14,926 bases of DNA from Armatimonadota bacterium (GCA_023392285.1 JAEVZK010000043.1:1-14926), one strand, 5' to 3'. Positions 1 to 7,770 are shown, counted from the stretch's first letter. Made by a program: numbers and translations. Notes: a model not told the origin generated them from the sequence alone.

Positions 1-33
1 GATCAACGGCGATTCAACAGTCATCCCCTTCCT

Positions 34-87
34 GGGTTTCCTCGGCGCACCACCATAACCACCCCCGCTCCCCGAAACTGAGGAGGG
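34..87. repeat. Inverted-repeat element, copy 1 (degenerate left arm)
   Basis: This stretch matches the element at 113-166 almost base for base. Shared blocks are GGTTTC near the left end, TCGGCGCA, CATAACC, CGCTCC and the right arm GAAACTGAGGAGGG (74-87). Its left arm is degenerate, so the hairpin is weaker than in copy 2. No protein is supported here. It is probably a dispersed non-coding palindromic element; only two copies are visible in this window, so its abundance in the genome is unknown. Confidence 0.6.
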
Positions 88-102
88 CCAAGCCCGTATA
101 TC

Positions 103-168
103 CCCCCTCCTCGGTTTCTCGGCGCAGGATCATAACCGCGCCTCGCTCCGCGGAAACTGAGGAGGGGG
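103..168. repeat. Inverted-repeat element, copy 2 (16-bp hairpin)
   Basis: The arms CCCCCTCCTCGGTTTC (103-118) and GAAACTGAGGAGGGGG (153-168) are inverted repeats with one mismatch, which would be a G-U pair in RNA. A 34-base loop separates them. The loop and right arm repeat copy 1 at 34-87. The element ends 8 bases before a possible GTG start at 176, so it could act as a terminator of an off-window gene, as an mRNA hairpin, or simply be a mobile REP-like unit. No T-tract follows on either side, so a classical intrinsic terminator is unlikely. Confidence 0.7.
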
Positions 169-238
169 CCAGGGGGTGGAGCTTCGCACCATTCCCCAAA
201 GCTCCGCCGACTCGCCAGCATCTAAACTGAAACAGCCC

Positions 239-1210
239 ATGCCGCCCAAACTCCTGCCCGAAGCGCCAATCGAGTTCGAAGGAACCCTCGACGACCTTTA
301 TTGTCGGTACATAGAACCAATCCTCCCAACTCCCGCGGCCGTCGAGCGCATCCACCACCTCCTAGTCCAGCACACAACCCGCCCAAACCCTCTCCTTCTC
401 CTTCGCCAACGATCAAAAACAACCCGAGGGGAGGAGCGCGAGCTACCCGAAGGAGGCACTATCCGCTGGACTGACAACTCCCCCGCCTGGTGGATGCATC
501 ACCTAACGTTCACCGAGATACAAGTTCAAGGGGCGGATCAGTTCGAGCAACTTTTAAGAGAAGCCCCGGTGCACTTCTTCGAGAATGCGCGTGCCGGCAG
601 CGGAGCGATTAACCAGCGCGGTTGGCACGTTGCCCACTTGCTTGCTGCCAAGCCGCGAAGCTGGGCTAAGAACCACTTATCTAAGGGAACTGCCATGGCC
701 TTATTCGTTCGCAACATCCACCCCGCCAACCACTTCTATCTTCCGAAGACCAACTGGCAAGCGCTCGGTGAGTCGACCGAAGTTCTCGCCTTCGTCGCGG
801 AGAAGTTCGCATCGCGATATCGCACCATTTGGTCTGATTTCCTACAAATGGCGGGCCTAGGAGCCGCATCTGAACTGAATGCCCTTCCGGCACCCAATGG
901 AGCTGTGCACGTCAGCATTCAACCGAAGCCCAGTGCCTCGCAGCGGGTGCAGACTTCCCACCTCGCAGTTACCGGAGATGTAAAACTACGTTATCGCTAC
1001 GCGCGCCTCACGTTCGTCCGAAACCGCATCGAACCACTCGCCTGGGATGACAGTTTCCAAGTGGACACAAACGAAGGAAGCTTCATCTTGACAAAACGCC
1101 AGTTCTATGACCTCTTCCCGGGCGTTGTAGCGTCAGTTAGTTACCGCGAGCTTGGCAACTACAACTACAAGACCGTCCCCGCCCATGCTCTCGCCTTCCG
1201 TGTCGACTAG
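239..1210 (+). CDS. Uncharacterised protein upstream of the R-M locus
   Basis: This is an open frame of about 323 residues from ATG 239 (MPPKLLPEAPIEFEG...) to TAG at 1208-1210. An in-frame GTG at 176 would add 21 residues of low-complexity character; I prefer the ATG, but no Shine-Dalgarno motif decides it. There is no signal peptide or membrane segment. A histidine-bearing central part stands out: GWHVAHLL followed about 30 residues later by RNIHPANHFYLPK. I have an impression of similar GW-x-x-AH and N-[IL]HP-x-N-x-F patterns in uncharacterised proteins near nuclease genes, but I cannot name a family or show a catalytic site. The C-terminal part is rich in aromatic and beta-type sequence. 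It ends 268 bases before hsdR and is probably a separate transcription unit. Function unknown; reality of the gene is fairly sure from length and consistent codon use. Confidence 0.72.
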   Translation: MPPKLLPEAPIEFEGTLDDLYCRYIEPILPTPAAVERIHHLLVQHTTRPNPLLLLRQRSKTTRGEERELPEGGTIRWTDNSPAWWMHHLTFTEIQVQGADQFEQLLREAPVHFFENARAGSGAINQRGWHVAHLLAAKPRSWAKNHLSKGTAMALFVRNIHPANHFYLPKTNWQALGESTEVLAFVAEKFASRYRTIWSDFLQMAGLGAASELNALPAPNGAVHVSIQPKPSASQRVQTSHLAVTGDVKLRYRYARLTFVRNRIEPLAWDDSFQVDTNEGSFILTKRQFYDLFPGVVASVSYRELGNYNYKTVPAHALAFRVD

Positions 1211-1289
1211 CCAGCACCCAACACCAACCCACCGGCCGATGCTCGACTAGGCCGTAGCCACACCCCGACCCAACCTCCACGCCAACCTC

Positions 1290-1420
1290 CACCCCAAGGG
1301 GTAAAAGATGTCAGACCCCAAGGCCCGCCCCACAGTCCCCACCCCGAAAGGGTGACAGATGTTAGCCTGGGGTCGCAGACCCCAGGGCCGCCCCCGCGCA
1401 ACCCGCACCCCGAAGGGGTG
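1290..1420. repeat. Short tandem array of REP-like palindromes
   Basis: The gap between the first gene and hsdR holds three related palindromic units. Their cores are ACCCC-AA-GGGGT (1291-1302), CACCC-CGAAA-GGGTG (1340-1354) and CACCCC-GAA-GGGGTG (1406-1420). The first two are each followed by a shared tail resembling AGATGTYAGNC. The middle unit also carries a perfect 9-bp hairpin, CCTGGGGTC-GCA-GACCCCAGG (1366-1386). Units start 50 and 66 bases apart, and the spacers are C-rich. Similar GGGGT-centred intergenic repeats are common in many environmental bacterial genomes. The small open frames here are products of the repeats and are not supported as genes. The array may end transcription from the left before the hsdR promoter. 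Confidence 0.65.
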
Positions 1421-1450
1421 CCATAAAACAAACCGCGCGTAGTCCTGTAC

Positions 1451-1456
1451 TATAAT
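1451..1456 (+). promoter_or_regulatory. Candidate -10 box of hsdR
   Basis: A perfect TATAAT hexamer lies 22 bases before the hsdR ATG, in an otherwise GC-rich gap and directly after the palindrome array. No good -35 hexamer is visible at 16-18 bases upstream. If used, it would give a 5' leader of roughly 15 bases with no Shine-Dalgarno motif. Confidence 0.4.
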
Positions 1457-1478
1457 AGGGCGCTCCCGCCTCGCAACG

Positions 1479-4400
1479 ATGCCGAACCAGAACGCCGAAC
1501 AAATAGCGAGAGATAAGATCGATGCTCAGCTGCGCCAATCCGGCTGGGAGGTGCAGGACTACGGCAAAATGAGCCTTTCCGCCGCTCCCGCCATCGCCGT
1601 GCGCGAGTTCCCGATGGAAAAGGGCTTCGGCAAAGCCGACTACCTCCTGTACTACAAGAAGTGCGTCATTGGCGTCGTCGAGGCGAAACCCGAAGGTACG
1701 ACGCTGACCGGCGTTGAAGTACAAACCGAGAAGTATAGCGTCGGTCTTCCTAAGCAAATTCCCGCCCATCATAGGCCGATTCCGTTCCTGTATGAGACCA
1801 CTGGCACCGAAACCCGATTCACGAACGGCCTAAATAAGGATGCCGCGAGCCGCGACGTGTTCGGCTTCCACCGTCCTGAAACACTCGCGGAATGGCTGAA
1901 TGTGGCTGGGGTGGCTCGCCCCAGTTCTGAACCCCTCCTCCCGCCCGGGATGATCGTGCCCGGTGCGGGGGAGGGGCAGGGGAGGGGGTTCGCCAGTGCC
2001 GCAGAAGCGACAAGAAACTACAACCCCACAACCCTTCTCAAGCGCCTGCGGAACATGCCGCCGCTCGACACCAAAGGTATGCGCGATTGCCAAATAGAGG
2101 CGATCACCAATCTCGAAAAGTCGCTCGCAATGAACAAGCGTCGCGCCCTCATCCAGATGCAGACGGGCACCGGCAAGCCCTACACGACTGTCGCCGAGGC
2201 ATACCGGCTGATCAAGTTCGGCGGAGCGAAACGAATCCTGTTCCTTGTCGACCGTGCCAACCTCGCGAAGCAGGCCAAAGGCGAGTTCGATCAGTATGTC
2301 ACGCCTGACGATGGCCGCAAGTTCACGGAGCTATACAACGTGCAATGGCTCCAGTCGAACAAAATCGACCCCGTAGCCAAGGTCGTAATCACCACCATCC
2401 AGCGCCTGTACTCCATGGTGCAGGGCGAAGAAGAGTTCGACGAGAGCAAGGAAGAGGAGAGCTCAGTAAGCGCTTTCGCCAGGTTTCAACGCGATCCCTT
2501 GCCGGTTGTATACAACCCGAACATCCCAATCGAAACGTTCGACTTCGTCTTTACCGACGAGTGCCACCGCTCGATTTACAACCTTTGGCGGCAAGTGCTC
2601 GAATACTTCGACGCTTATCTGATCGGCCTCACCGCCACCCCGAGCAAGCAGACGCTCGGCTTCTTCCACCAGAACCTTGTCATGGACTATGGCCACGCCC
2701 AAGCGGTACGTGACCGGGTAAACGTTGACTTCGACGTCTACCGCATCCAAACCCGTATCACCGAGCAAGGCGAGACGATCGAAGCGGGCTACAAAGTGGA
2801 TCGCCGCGATCGCCGCACGCGTAAGCGTCGCTGGGAAGAGCTGGACGACGATCTAACCTACACCCCAAATCAGCTCGACCGAGCGGTTGTGGCCGAAGAC
2901 CAGATTCGCACCGTCGTTAAAGCTTTTCGTGATCGCTTCCTGGACGAAGTCTTTCCCGAGCGCCAACACGTCCCCAAAACGCTCATTTTCGCCAAAGACG
3001 ACAGCCACGCGGATGACATTGTCCGCATCATGCGGGAGGAATTTGGCAAAGGCAATCAGTTCTGCGAGAAGATCACCTACCGAACTTCGACCGCGCGCAT
3101 CGTCGACCCGGTCACGAAGGAGGTCACCTACAAGAACACCGGCATCAAGCCCGAAGACCTTCTCTCCTCCTTCCGCAATAGCTTCGACCCGCGCATTGCC
3201 GTCACGGTGGACATGATCGCAACCGGCACCGATGTAAAGCCGCTGGAAGTCGTGTTCTTCATGCGCGATGTGAATAGCGCGAACTACTTCGAGCAGATGA
3301 AGGGTCGCGGCTGCCGGGTCATCTCCCCAACCGAGTTCACAGCTGTTACTCCCGATGGCAAGAACAAGACACGCTATATAATAGTCGACGCAGTTGGCGT
3401 CACCGAGCACGAGCGAAAGGACACCGCGCCTCCCCTCGATCAAAAACCGGGTGTGCCCCTAAAAACGGTAATGCAGGCCGTAGGAGCTGGTTCGAGCCAA
3501 CCCGAAGTCGTCTCCACCTTAGCCAGCCGACTCACCCGGATCGATAAGGTGATCGGAGACGGCGTGCGGGCGCAGATTGAGCACCTTGCCGGGGCGCCTA
3601 TGGAAACTCTGATCGAGCGGCTAGTCAATGCCACCGACCCCGACATCATTGAAGAAGTCGCCCAAGCCGCCTCTCAATCAGACCCAATCTACGCGTCCTA
3701 TCCGTCCTATGAGTCCTATCAGGAAGCTAAAGCCAAAGAGCTGCGGGAGCAATCGCTTGAACCATTCTTAAGCGGTGAGCTCCGCAACCTGATCCTCGTA
3801 GCCCAGCAGGATGCAGAGCAGACGATCGACACCGTCAGCCAAGACGAGGTGCTGCACGCTGGCGTGAGCGCGGAGGCGACTGAGAAGGCTCGCAGCACCA
3901 TCACTGACTTTAAGAAGTACATCGAGGAGAACAAGGACGAACTTGATGCGCTGCAAATCCTCTACAGCCGCAAGCGCGGCAAAGCTCCAACCTTCCGCCA
4001 ACTTAAAGAGCTAGCTGCCGCCATCAACATGCCGCCCCGAAGCTGGACGCCGGAGAAGCTGTGGCATGCGTACGAGACGCTGGAGAAGGCAAAGGTGAAG
4101 GGGCACGGCGGCGAAATGGTCACCGACCTCGTCTCCCTCGTTCGCTTCGCATTGCAACAAGAAACTATCCTCGCGCCATTCAAGGAGACCGTCGACGACA
4201 GATTTGCCGCTTGGCTTGCCTCCCAAACCAAACCGAACGATCCGAACCAACCGGACAACCCGAACACTGAGAGCAATTCCCCCATTCGCCATTCACCATT
4301 CACGATTGACCAGATGAAGTGGCTACACATGATTAAAGACCACATCGCCTCCAGCCTCCGCATCGAGTCCGACGACTTCGACCTGAACCCCTTCAATCAA

Positions 4401-4487
4401 GAGGGCGGCCTCGGCCGCGCCCACCAGCTCTTCGGTGATGAACTGCCGAAGCTGTTGCAGGAGTTGAACGAGGTGCTCGCCGCATGA
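1479..4487 (+). CDS. hsdR: Type I restriction enzyme R subunit (EcoEI-like HsdR)
   Basis: This 1002-residue protein is the motor and nuclease subunit of a type I R-M system. It would translocate DNA with ATP and cut unmethylated DNA when bound to HsdM and HsdS. The N-terminal PD-(D/E)xK nuclease shows D54 and E68-x-K70 (VVEAK). Helicase motifs follow in order: Walker A region TGTGKP (K233), DECH (360-363), LTATP (384-388) and QMKGRGCR (606-613). The C-terminal third (SRKRGKAPTFRQLKEL..., GGLGRAHQLFGDEL) matches the EcoEI_R_C type of domain. The residue after the Walker A lysine is P234 (codon CCC), where the family has Thr or Ser; one base change from ACC would explain it, and ATPase activity may be lost. 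Two low-complexity in-frame inserts sit in linkers, at about residues 148-175 and 928-944. The start is ATG 1479, with no Shine-Dalgarno motif but a TATAAT box upstream. The stop overlaps the hsdS start by 4 bases. Confidence 0.95.
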   Translation: MPNQNAEQIARDKIDAQLRQSGWEVQDYGKMSLSAAPAIAVREFPMEKGFGKADYLLYYKKCVIGVVEAKPEGTTLTGVEVQTEKYSVGLPKQIPAHHRPIPFLYETTGTETRFTNGLNKDAASRDVFGFHRPETLAEWLNVAGVARPSSEPLLPPGMIVPGAGEGQGRGFASAAEATRNYNPTTLLKRLRNMPPLDTKGMRDCQIEAITNLEKSLAMNKRRALIQMQTGTGKPYTTVAEAYRLIKFGGAKRILFLVDRANLAKQAKGEFDQYVTPDDGRKFTELYNVQWLQSNKIDPVAKVVITTIQRLYSMVQGEEEFDESKEEESSVSAFARFQRDPLPVVYNPNIPIETFDFVFTDECHRSIYNLWRQVLEYFDAYLIGLTATPSKQTLGFFHQNLVMDYGHAQAVRDRVNVDFDVYRIQTRITEQGETIEAGYKVDRRDRRTRKRRWEELDDDLTYTPNQLDRAVVAEDQIRTVVKAFRDRFLDEVFPERQHVPKTLIFAKDDSHADDIVRIMREEFGKGNQFCEKITYRTSTARIVDPVTKEVTYKNTGIKPEDLLSSFRNSFDPRIAVTVDMIATGTDVKPLEVVFFMRDVNSANYFEQMKGRGCRVISPTEFTAVTPDGKNKTRYIIVDAVGVTEHERKDTAPPLDQKPGVPLKTVMQAVGAGSSQPEVVSTLASRLTRIDKVIGDGVRAQIEHLAGAPMETLIERLVNATDPDIIEEVAQAASQSDPIYASYPSYESYQEAKAKELREQSLEPFLSGELRNLILVAQQDAEQTIDTVSQDEVLHAGVSAEATEKARSTITDFKKYIEENKDELDALQILYSRKRGKAPTFRQLKELAAAINMPPRSWTPEKLWHAYETLEKAKVKGHGGEMVTDLVSLVRFALQQETILAPFKETVDDRFAAWLASQTKPNDPNQPDNPNTESNSPIRHSPFTIDQMKWLHMIKDHIASSLRIESDDFDLNPFNQEGGLGRAHQLFGDELPKLLQELNEVLAA
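1932..1995 (+). repeat. Palindromic GC-rich insert inside hsdR
   Basis: The arms CCCCTCCTCCCGCCCGGG (1932-1949) and CCCGGTGCGGGGGAGGGG (1959-1976) pair at about 14 of 18 positions, followed by a G-rich tail GCAGGGGAGGGGG. The stretch is translated in frame as a Pro/Gly-rich linker (EPLLPPGMIVPGAGEGQGRG) between the nuclease and helicase domains of HsdR. In the family as I know it, the segment from the RPETLAEWL-like helix to the R-x-P-P-L-x-T-x-G-x-R-x-C-Q box is short. I infer that a dispersed palindromic element inserted here and was tolerated. Confidence 0.45.
4282..4302 (+). repeat. Heptamer CCATTCR x3 inside hsdR
   Basis: Three exact tandem copies of CCATTC followed by G or A make 21 bases, that is seven codons, read as part of SPIRHSPFTID. 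The run follows an Asn/Pro-rich linker (PNDPNQPDNPNTESN) just before the conserved C-terminal tail of HsdR. It looks like an in-frame low-complexity insertion in a flexible linker with no catalytic role. Confidence 0.5.
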
Positions 4488-6394
4488 ATATTCGCACCTC
4501 CCTCGGCGACTTGGTGAAGCCGCGCCGCGAGAAAGCGCTACCCGCCGATCACCCGGCACTTCCATTTGTGGGTTTAGAACACATCGAAGCGCACACCACC
4601 CGCCTTCTTGCTACGGTGCCCTCCGCCACCATGAAGAGTCAGGCAAGCCGTTTTTATCCCGGCGATGTTCTCTACTCACGTCTGCGACCCTATCTGAACA
4701 AGGTTTGGAGAGCAGATCGCGAGGGACTTTGCTCGGGCGAGTTCATTGTGCTCCCTGGTAACGACAAGATCGACGGTGGCTTTCTGACCTATCGTCTCAA
4801 CTCGCCGGATTTTGTAACTTTCACTGGCTTTCTCGACAGTGGCGACCGCCCACGAGTTGACTATTCCGAGATAGCAAGATTCGAAACCCATGCTCCGTCG
4901 GATCTAACGAAGCAAAGGGCCATCGTTGAACACATCGAAGAGCAGTTCTCCCGCCTCGATGCCGGAGTGGCGGCGCTAAAGCGCGCACAGGCGAACCTGA
5001 AGCGCTACCGCGCCTCCGTCCTCAAAGCCGCCTGCGCAGGCCGCCTCGTCCCCACCGAAGCCGCCCTCGCCCGGGAGAGACACGGGGCAGCTTTGCCTCC
5101 TGTGGACGAGATGATCGAGAGATTGAAAGCTCGAAGGCGGCAGGAATTCGTCGCTGCCGCTCGAGAACAATTGTCCAAGCGCGTTATTTCCCGCGCGAAG
5201 TCTGACGGAATTTCAAGCTCGCCAGAACACGTTCGGGAGACATTCCTGCTCGAACAAGTAGCGTGCGCTGAATCCGCCCCTCATGCCCGATTGGTCGACC
5301 GCCTGTTTCAGGCCATGCCGTCTCCACTCGGAATCAGTCCAGCCGAGTGGTTCAAGGTGTATTTCGGTTGGCTCGACGAGGTCGAACTCTCCCTCGTTCG
5401 AGTCGGTTTGTCCAGCCCGTATATTGGTGCGTACCGCGAGCGTTGCCGCGCCGATCTTGCGAAGATGAAAACCCGGCGCACCGCCATCGCCATGTTTGGC
5501 GCTGCCGATTCCATGGCCGACGGATTGAACCAATTCCTGAAGAGCGTGGCGCGGGACGATTCACCCTATGAACGCGAACTCGAAGCGTGCGTGCTCGCCC
5601 CCGCGAGGAAAGAGTATGACCGCTGGCTCGCCAACGCTACCGAATCACGCTCGTTTGAGGAAGAAGCTACCGCCGACTATCTCGGCTACGAAACCGGCCA
5701 ACAACTCCTCACCCGCATCCTAGAAGAACGCCGCCGCTCCTGGTCCGGTAAGGGTCAATACAAAGAACCCCTTCCGCCTGACACCACCACCCTCCCACCC
5801 CTGCCTACGGGCTGGGCCTGGACTTCGCTGGGTCAGGCGTTCAGTGTTCATGTCGGAGCTACGCCGAGTAGGGGAATCGCTGGTTATTGGGGAGGAGAAA
5901 TCCCGTGGGTAAGCAGCGGAGAGGTGGCCTTCTGCCGATTAAGACAGACGCGCGAGCTGATTACATCCCTCGGTCTAGCGAAGACTTCAACTGAGCTACA
6001 CCCGCCGGGGACGGTGCTGATCGGAATGATCGGCGAGGGCCGAACTCGTGGTCAAGTAGCCCTCCTTGACATCGCTGCTTGCAACAATCAGAACTCTGCA
6101 GCAATAAGGGTTCCCAAACAGCACTCGGTGCCGGAGTACGTGTACTACTACTTGTGGGGCAAGTATGAAGTCAACCGCCAGATTGCGTCGGGCAACAATC
6201 AGCCTGCATTGAACAAGTCGAGGGTTGAAGCCATGACCATCCCCCTCCCGCCGCGAGCCGAACAGGAGCGAATCGTGGCTGAGGTCGAGCGCCGCCTAAG
6301 CGTCGCGGACCAACTCGAAGCAACTATCGCCGCCAACCTCTCCCGCGCCGCCCGCCTCCGCCAGTCCATTTTACAATGGGCTTTTAAACCATGA
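4484..6394 (+). CDS. hsdS: Type I R-M specificity subunit with extra central domain
   Basis: HsdS reads the bipartite DNA target and docks HsdM and HsdR. This one is 636 residues, well above the usual 400-450. TRD1 covers about 1-135 (GDVLYSRLRPYLNKV, SGEFIVLPG). The first conserved coiled-coil region is about 137-192 (KQRAIVEHIEEQFSRLDAG, KAACAGRLVPTE). An extra domain of about 200 residues follows (202-400). The normal linker then resumes (YETGQQLLTRILEERRRSW, KYKEP-like GQYKEPLPPDT). TRD2 begins at about 443 (GWAWTSLG, IPWVSSGEV) and the C-terminal coiled coil at 587 (PPRAEQERIVAEVERRL). Without the insert the protein is about 437 residues, the normal size. The start ATG 4484 lies in an ATGA overlap with the hsdR stop, and the stop overlaps the next gene in the same way, so the three are probably co-translated. 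Confidence 0.94.
   Translation: MNIRTSLGDLVKPRREKALPADHPALPFVGLEHIEAHTTRLLATVPSATMKSQASRFYPGDVLYSRLRPYLNKVWRADREGLCSGEFIVLPGNDKIDGGFLTYRLNSPDFVTFTGFLDSGDRPRVDYSEIARFETHAPSDLTKQRAIVEHIEEQFSRLDAGVAALKRAQANLKRYRASVLKAACAGRLVPTEAALARERHGAALPPVDEMIERLKARRRQEFVAAAREQLSKRVISRAKSDGISSSPEHVRETFLLEQVACAESAPHARLVDRLFQAMPSPLGISPAEWFKVYFGWLDEVELSLVRVGLSSPYIGAYRERCRADLAKMKTRRTAIAMFGAADSMADGLNQFLKSVARDDSPYERELEACVLAPARKEYDRWLANATESRSFEEEATADYLGYETGQQLLTRILEERRRSWSGKGQYKEPLPPDTTTLPPLPTGWAWTSLGQAFSVHVGATPSRGIAGYWGGEIPWVSSGEVAFCRLRQTRELITSLGLAKTSTELHPPGTVLIGMIGEGRTRGQVALLDIAACNNQNSAAIRVPKQHSVPEYVYYYLWGKYEVNRQIASGNNQPALNKSRVEAMTIPLPPRAEQERIVAEVERRLSVADQLEATIAANLSRAARLRQSILQWAFKP
5087..5683 (+). other. Extra helical domain inserted in HsdS (residues ~202-400)
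   Basis: In ordinary HsdS proteins the motif KAACxGRLVPTE is followed within some 15-20 residues by YETGxQLLxRILEERRxxW. Here these two blocks are separated by about 200 extra residues without stop codons or obvious repeats. The insert is rich in charged and hydrophobic helix-like sequence (GISPAEWFKVYFGWLDEVEL, KEYDRWLANATESRSFEEEA) and matches no family I recognise. At its left end, VDEMIERLKARRRQEF resembles the linker helix GQQLLTRILEERRRSW at its right end, so the linker helix may be duplicated on both sides. The boundaries are estimated from conserved HsdS sequence and could be off by about 10 residues. Confidence 0.6.
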
Positions 6395-7767
6395 AGAAGG
6401 AACTTGCCAAGGCAATAGAATTACTCCGGGAAGGCGGGGCGTTATCGCAGTACGTGGTTTCCTACAAGGGCAACTATGGAGACACGGCAGACATCCGTGA
6501 AACCGAAAGACTTCGATACAGGGTGTCCAGTGCCCTAGAGGTTGTCGACCAATATCTGCGAAAGCGGGTCTTGAGAGTCGGCGAACTTCCAGAGTGGCTG
6601 GAAGATATTCTGGTTAAGGTCATTAGCCGCGTCGAAGGAGCAGGATTGCCTGACGGGGCCATCCGAATCAACAACGCCCTTCAATCGTTCGTAGATCAGC
6701 GCAAGGTTCTGATTACTGAACTACAGGCCGCTGCTGCCGAAAGGATTGGTACACGCCTTCAAGAAGGGTTTGATGCGGTTTCCAATGCTGAAGATGCAGC
6801 TGGCAAGGCGGATACTGCAAAGAAGAAGGCAATTGCTGCAGAAGCTTCAGCGGACAAGGCAGCTATGGAGGCACGAGGCTTTGCCACGTCTGCTGCAAAC
6901 TCAGCTAGTCAAGCCACAAACCACCAAGGTTTAGCCGTTGCGGCCGCCGACAAGGCGAACAAGGCCGCTGACGCTGCAATAAACGAACGCCTGGAGGCAA
7001 AGAGACATCGGGAAGCCGCCCAGCGATCCGCCAACCATGCGTTAAGCATGGAGGAGGCGGTTCAGGCCAACAAAACCGAAACTGATTCAATCCTCGCGCA
7101 AGAGCATAAGGCCATTTCTGATCAAGAGGTGCTGCGCCAGACAGCTCTGAGTGATCTGGAAGAAACACGTGCAAAGGCCCGCACGATCTTATTCGAGGCA
7201 ACGACGGCTGCGCTTGCAGAGCAGTGGCAAAGCAAAAGAATCAAAGCGACGTGGGTGGCAGCCTTTTGGGGCGCAATGCTTCTTACATTCGTTGTCATTG
7301 CCATCTTATCGTCCGTCTTTCTGATCGTTCCACAAGCCTTTGCAAATCTCCTGCCGGACGCATACCTCAAGACTCTCGCTACACCAGATGCTTCTTTTCA
7401 GCATTCTGTTTTAACAAAGCTGTTTATAGTGCCGCCTCTCTTGTTCGCTGTGTGGTTCGCAGCATCGCAATACCGCCACACGCGCGACCGCCAACTGGAG
7501 TTTGGCAAACGCGAAACACTCGCGAAAACGCTGGAAGCTTATCAGCAATATCTAACTGGGCTCGATCCAGATGACCCCGTCTGGCAGAAAGAGGTCAAAG
7601 CGATGTTCAGATTAGCGATTGAGAAGCTGTACGACTATCTATTAGCACCACCTGAATCCGAAGGAGGTGCCTCATTTTCCATTTTTAAACGCAAGGATGT
7701 TAGCTTAGAAGAACTTATTGAAGCAGTCCCGAAACTGAAAGCACTAGGTGTAAAGCTCGGTGAATAG
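6391..7767 (+). CDS. Ala-rich coiled-coil protein with two membrane segments
   Basis: This 458-residue protein starts at ATG 6391, overlapping the hsdS stop by 4 bases, so it is translationally coupled to hsdS. It has four parts. A helical N-terminal region (about 1-130) comes first. An alanine-rich coiled coil follows (about 133-235, e.g. AEASADKAAMEARGFATSAA) and continues as a charged helix to about 285. Two hydrophobic segments come next, WVAAFWGAMLLTFVVIAILS and onward (288-313) and LFIVPPLLFAVWFAASQY (344-361), with a short hydrophilic loop. A C-terminal soluble part of about 97 residues ends the protein. With both ends on the same side, the likely layout is a hairpin anchor with cytoplasmic coiled coil and tail. 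I recognise no catalytic motif and no named family. Its place inside an R-M operon and next to an ATPase gene suggests a membrane sensor or effector in defence, which is inference only. Confidence 0.85.
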   Translation: MKKELAKAIELLREGGALSQYVVSYKGNYGDTADIRETERLRYRVSSALEVVDQYLRKRVLRVGELPEWLEDILVKVISRVEGAGLPDGAIRINNALQSFVDQRKVLITELQAAAAERIGTRLQEGFDAVSNAEDAAGKADTAKKKAIAAEASADKAAMEARGFATSAANSASQATNHQGLAVAAADKANKAADAAINERLEAKRHREAAQRSANHALSMEEAVQANKTETDSILAQEHKAISDQEVLRQTALSDLEETRAKARTILFEATTAALAEQWQSKRIKATWVAAFWGAMLLTFVVIAILSSVFLIVPQAFANLLPDAYLKTLATPDASFQHSVLTKLFIVPPLLFAVWFAASQYRHTRDRQLEFGKRETLAKTLEAYQQYLTGLDPDDPVWQKEVKAMFRLAIEKLYDYLLAPPESEGGASFSIFKRKDVSLEELIEAVPKLKALGVKLGE

Positions 7768-7770
7768 GGT

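Noticed and set aside
1207..1772. Minus-strand open frames over the repeat array and the hsdR start
   Set aside because: They read through palindromes and antisense to the well-supported HsdR nuclease domain, with Gly/Trp-rich composition typical of GC-rich antisense frames.
6781..7095. Possible DNA repeat array in the Ala-rich part of the membrane-protein gene
   Set aside because: The repetition is in amino-acid composition (Ala every 3-4 residues); no exact DNA repeat unit recurs, so it is a coiled coil and not a CRISPR or tandem repeat.
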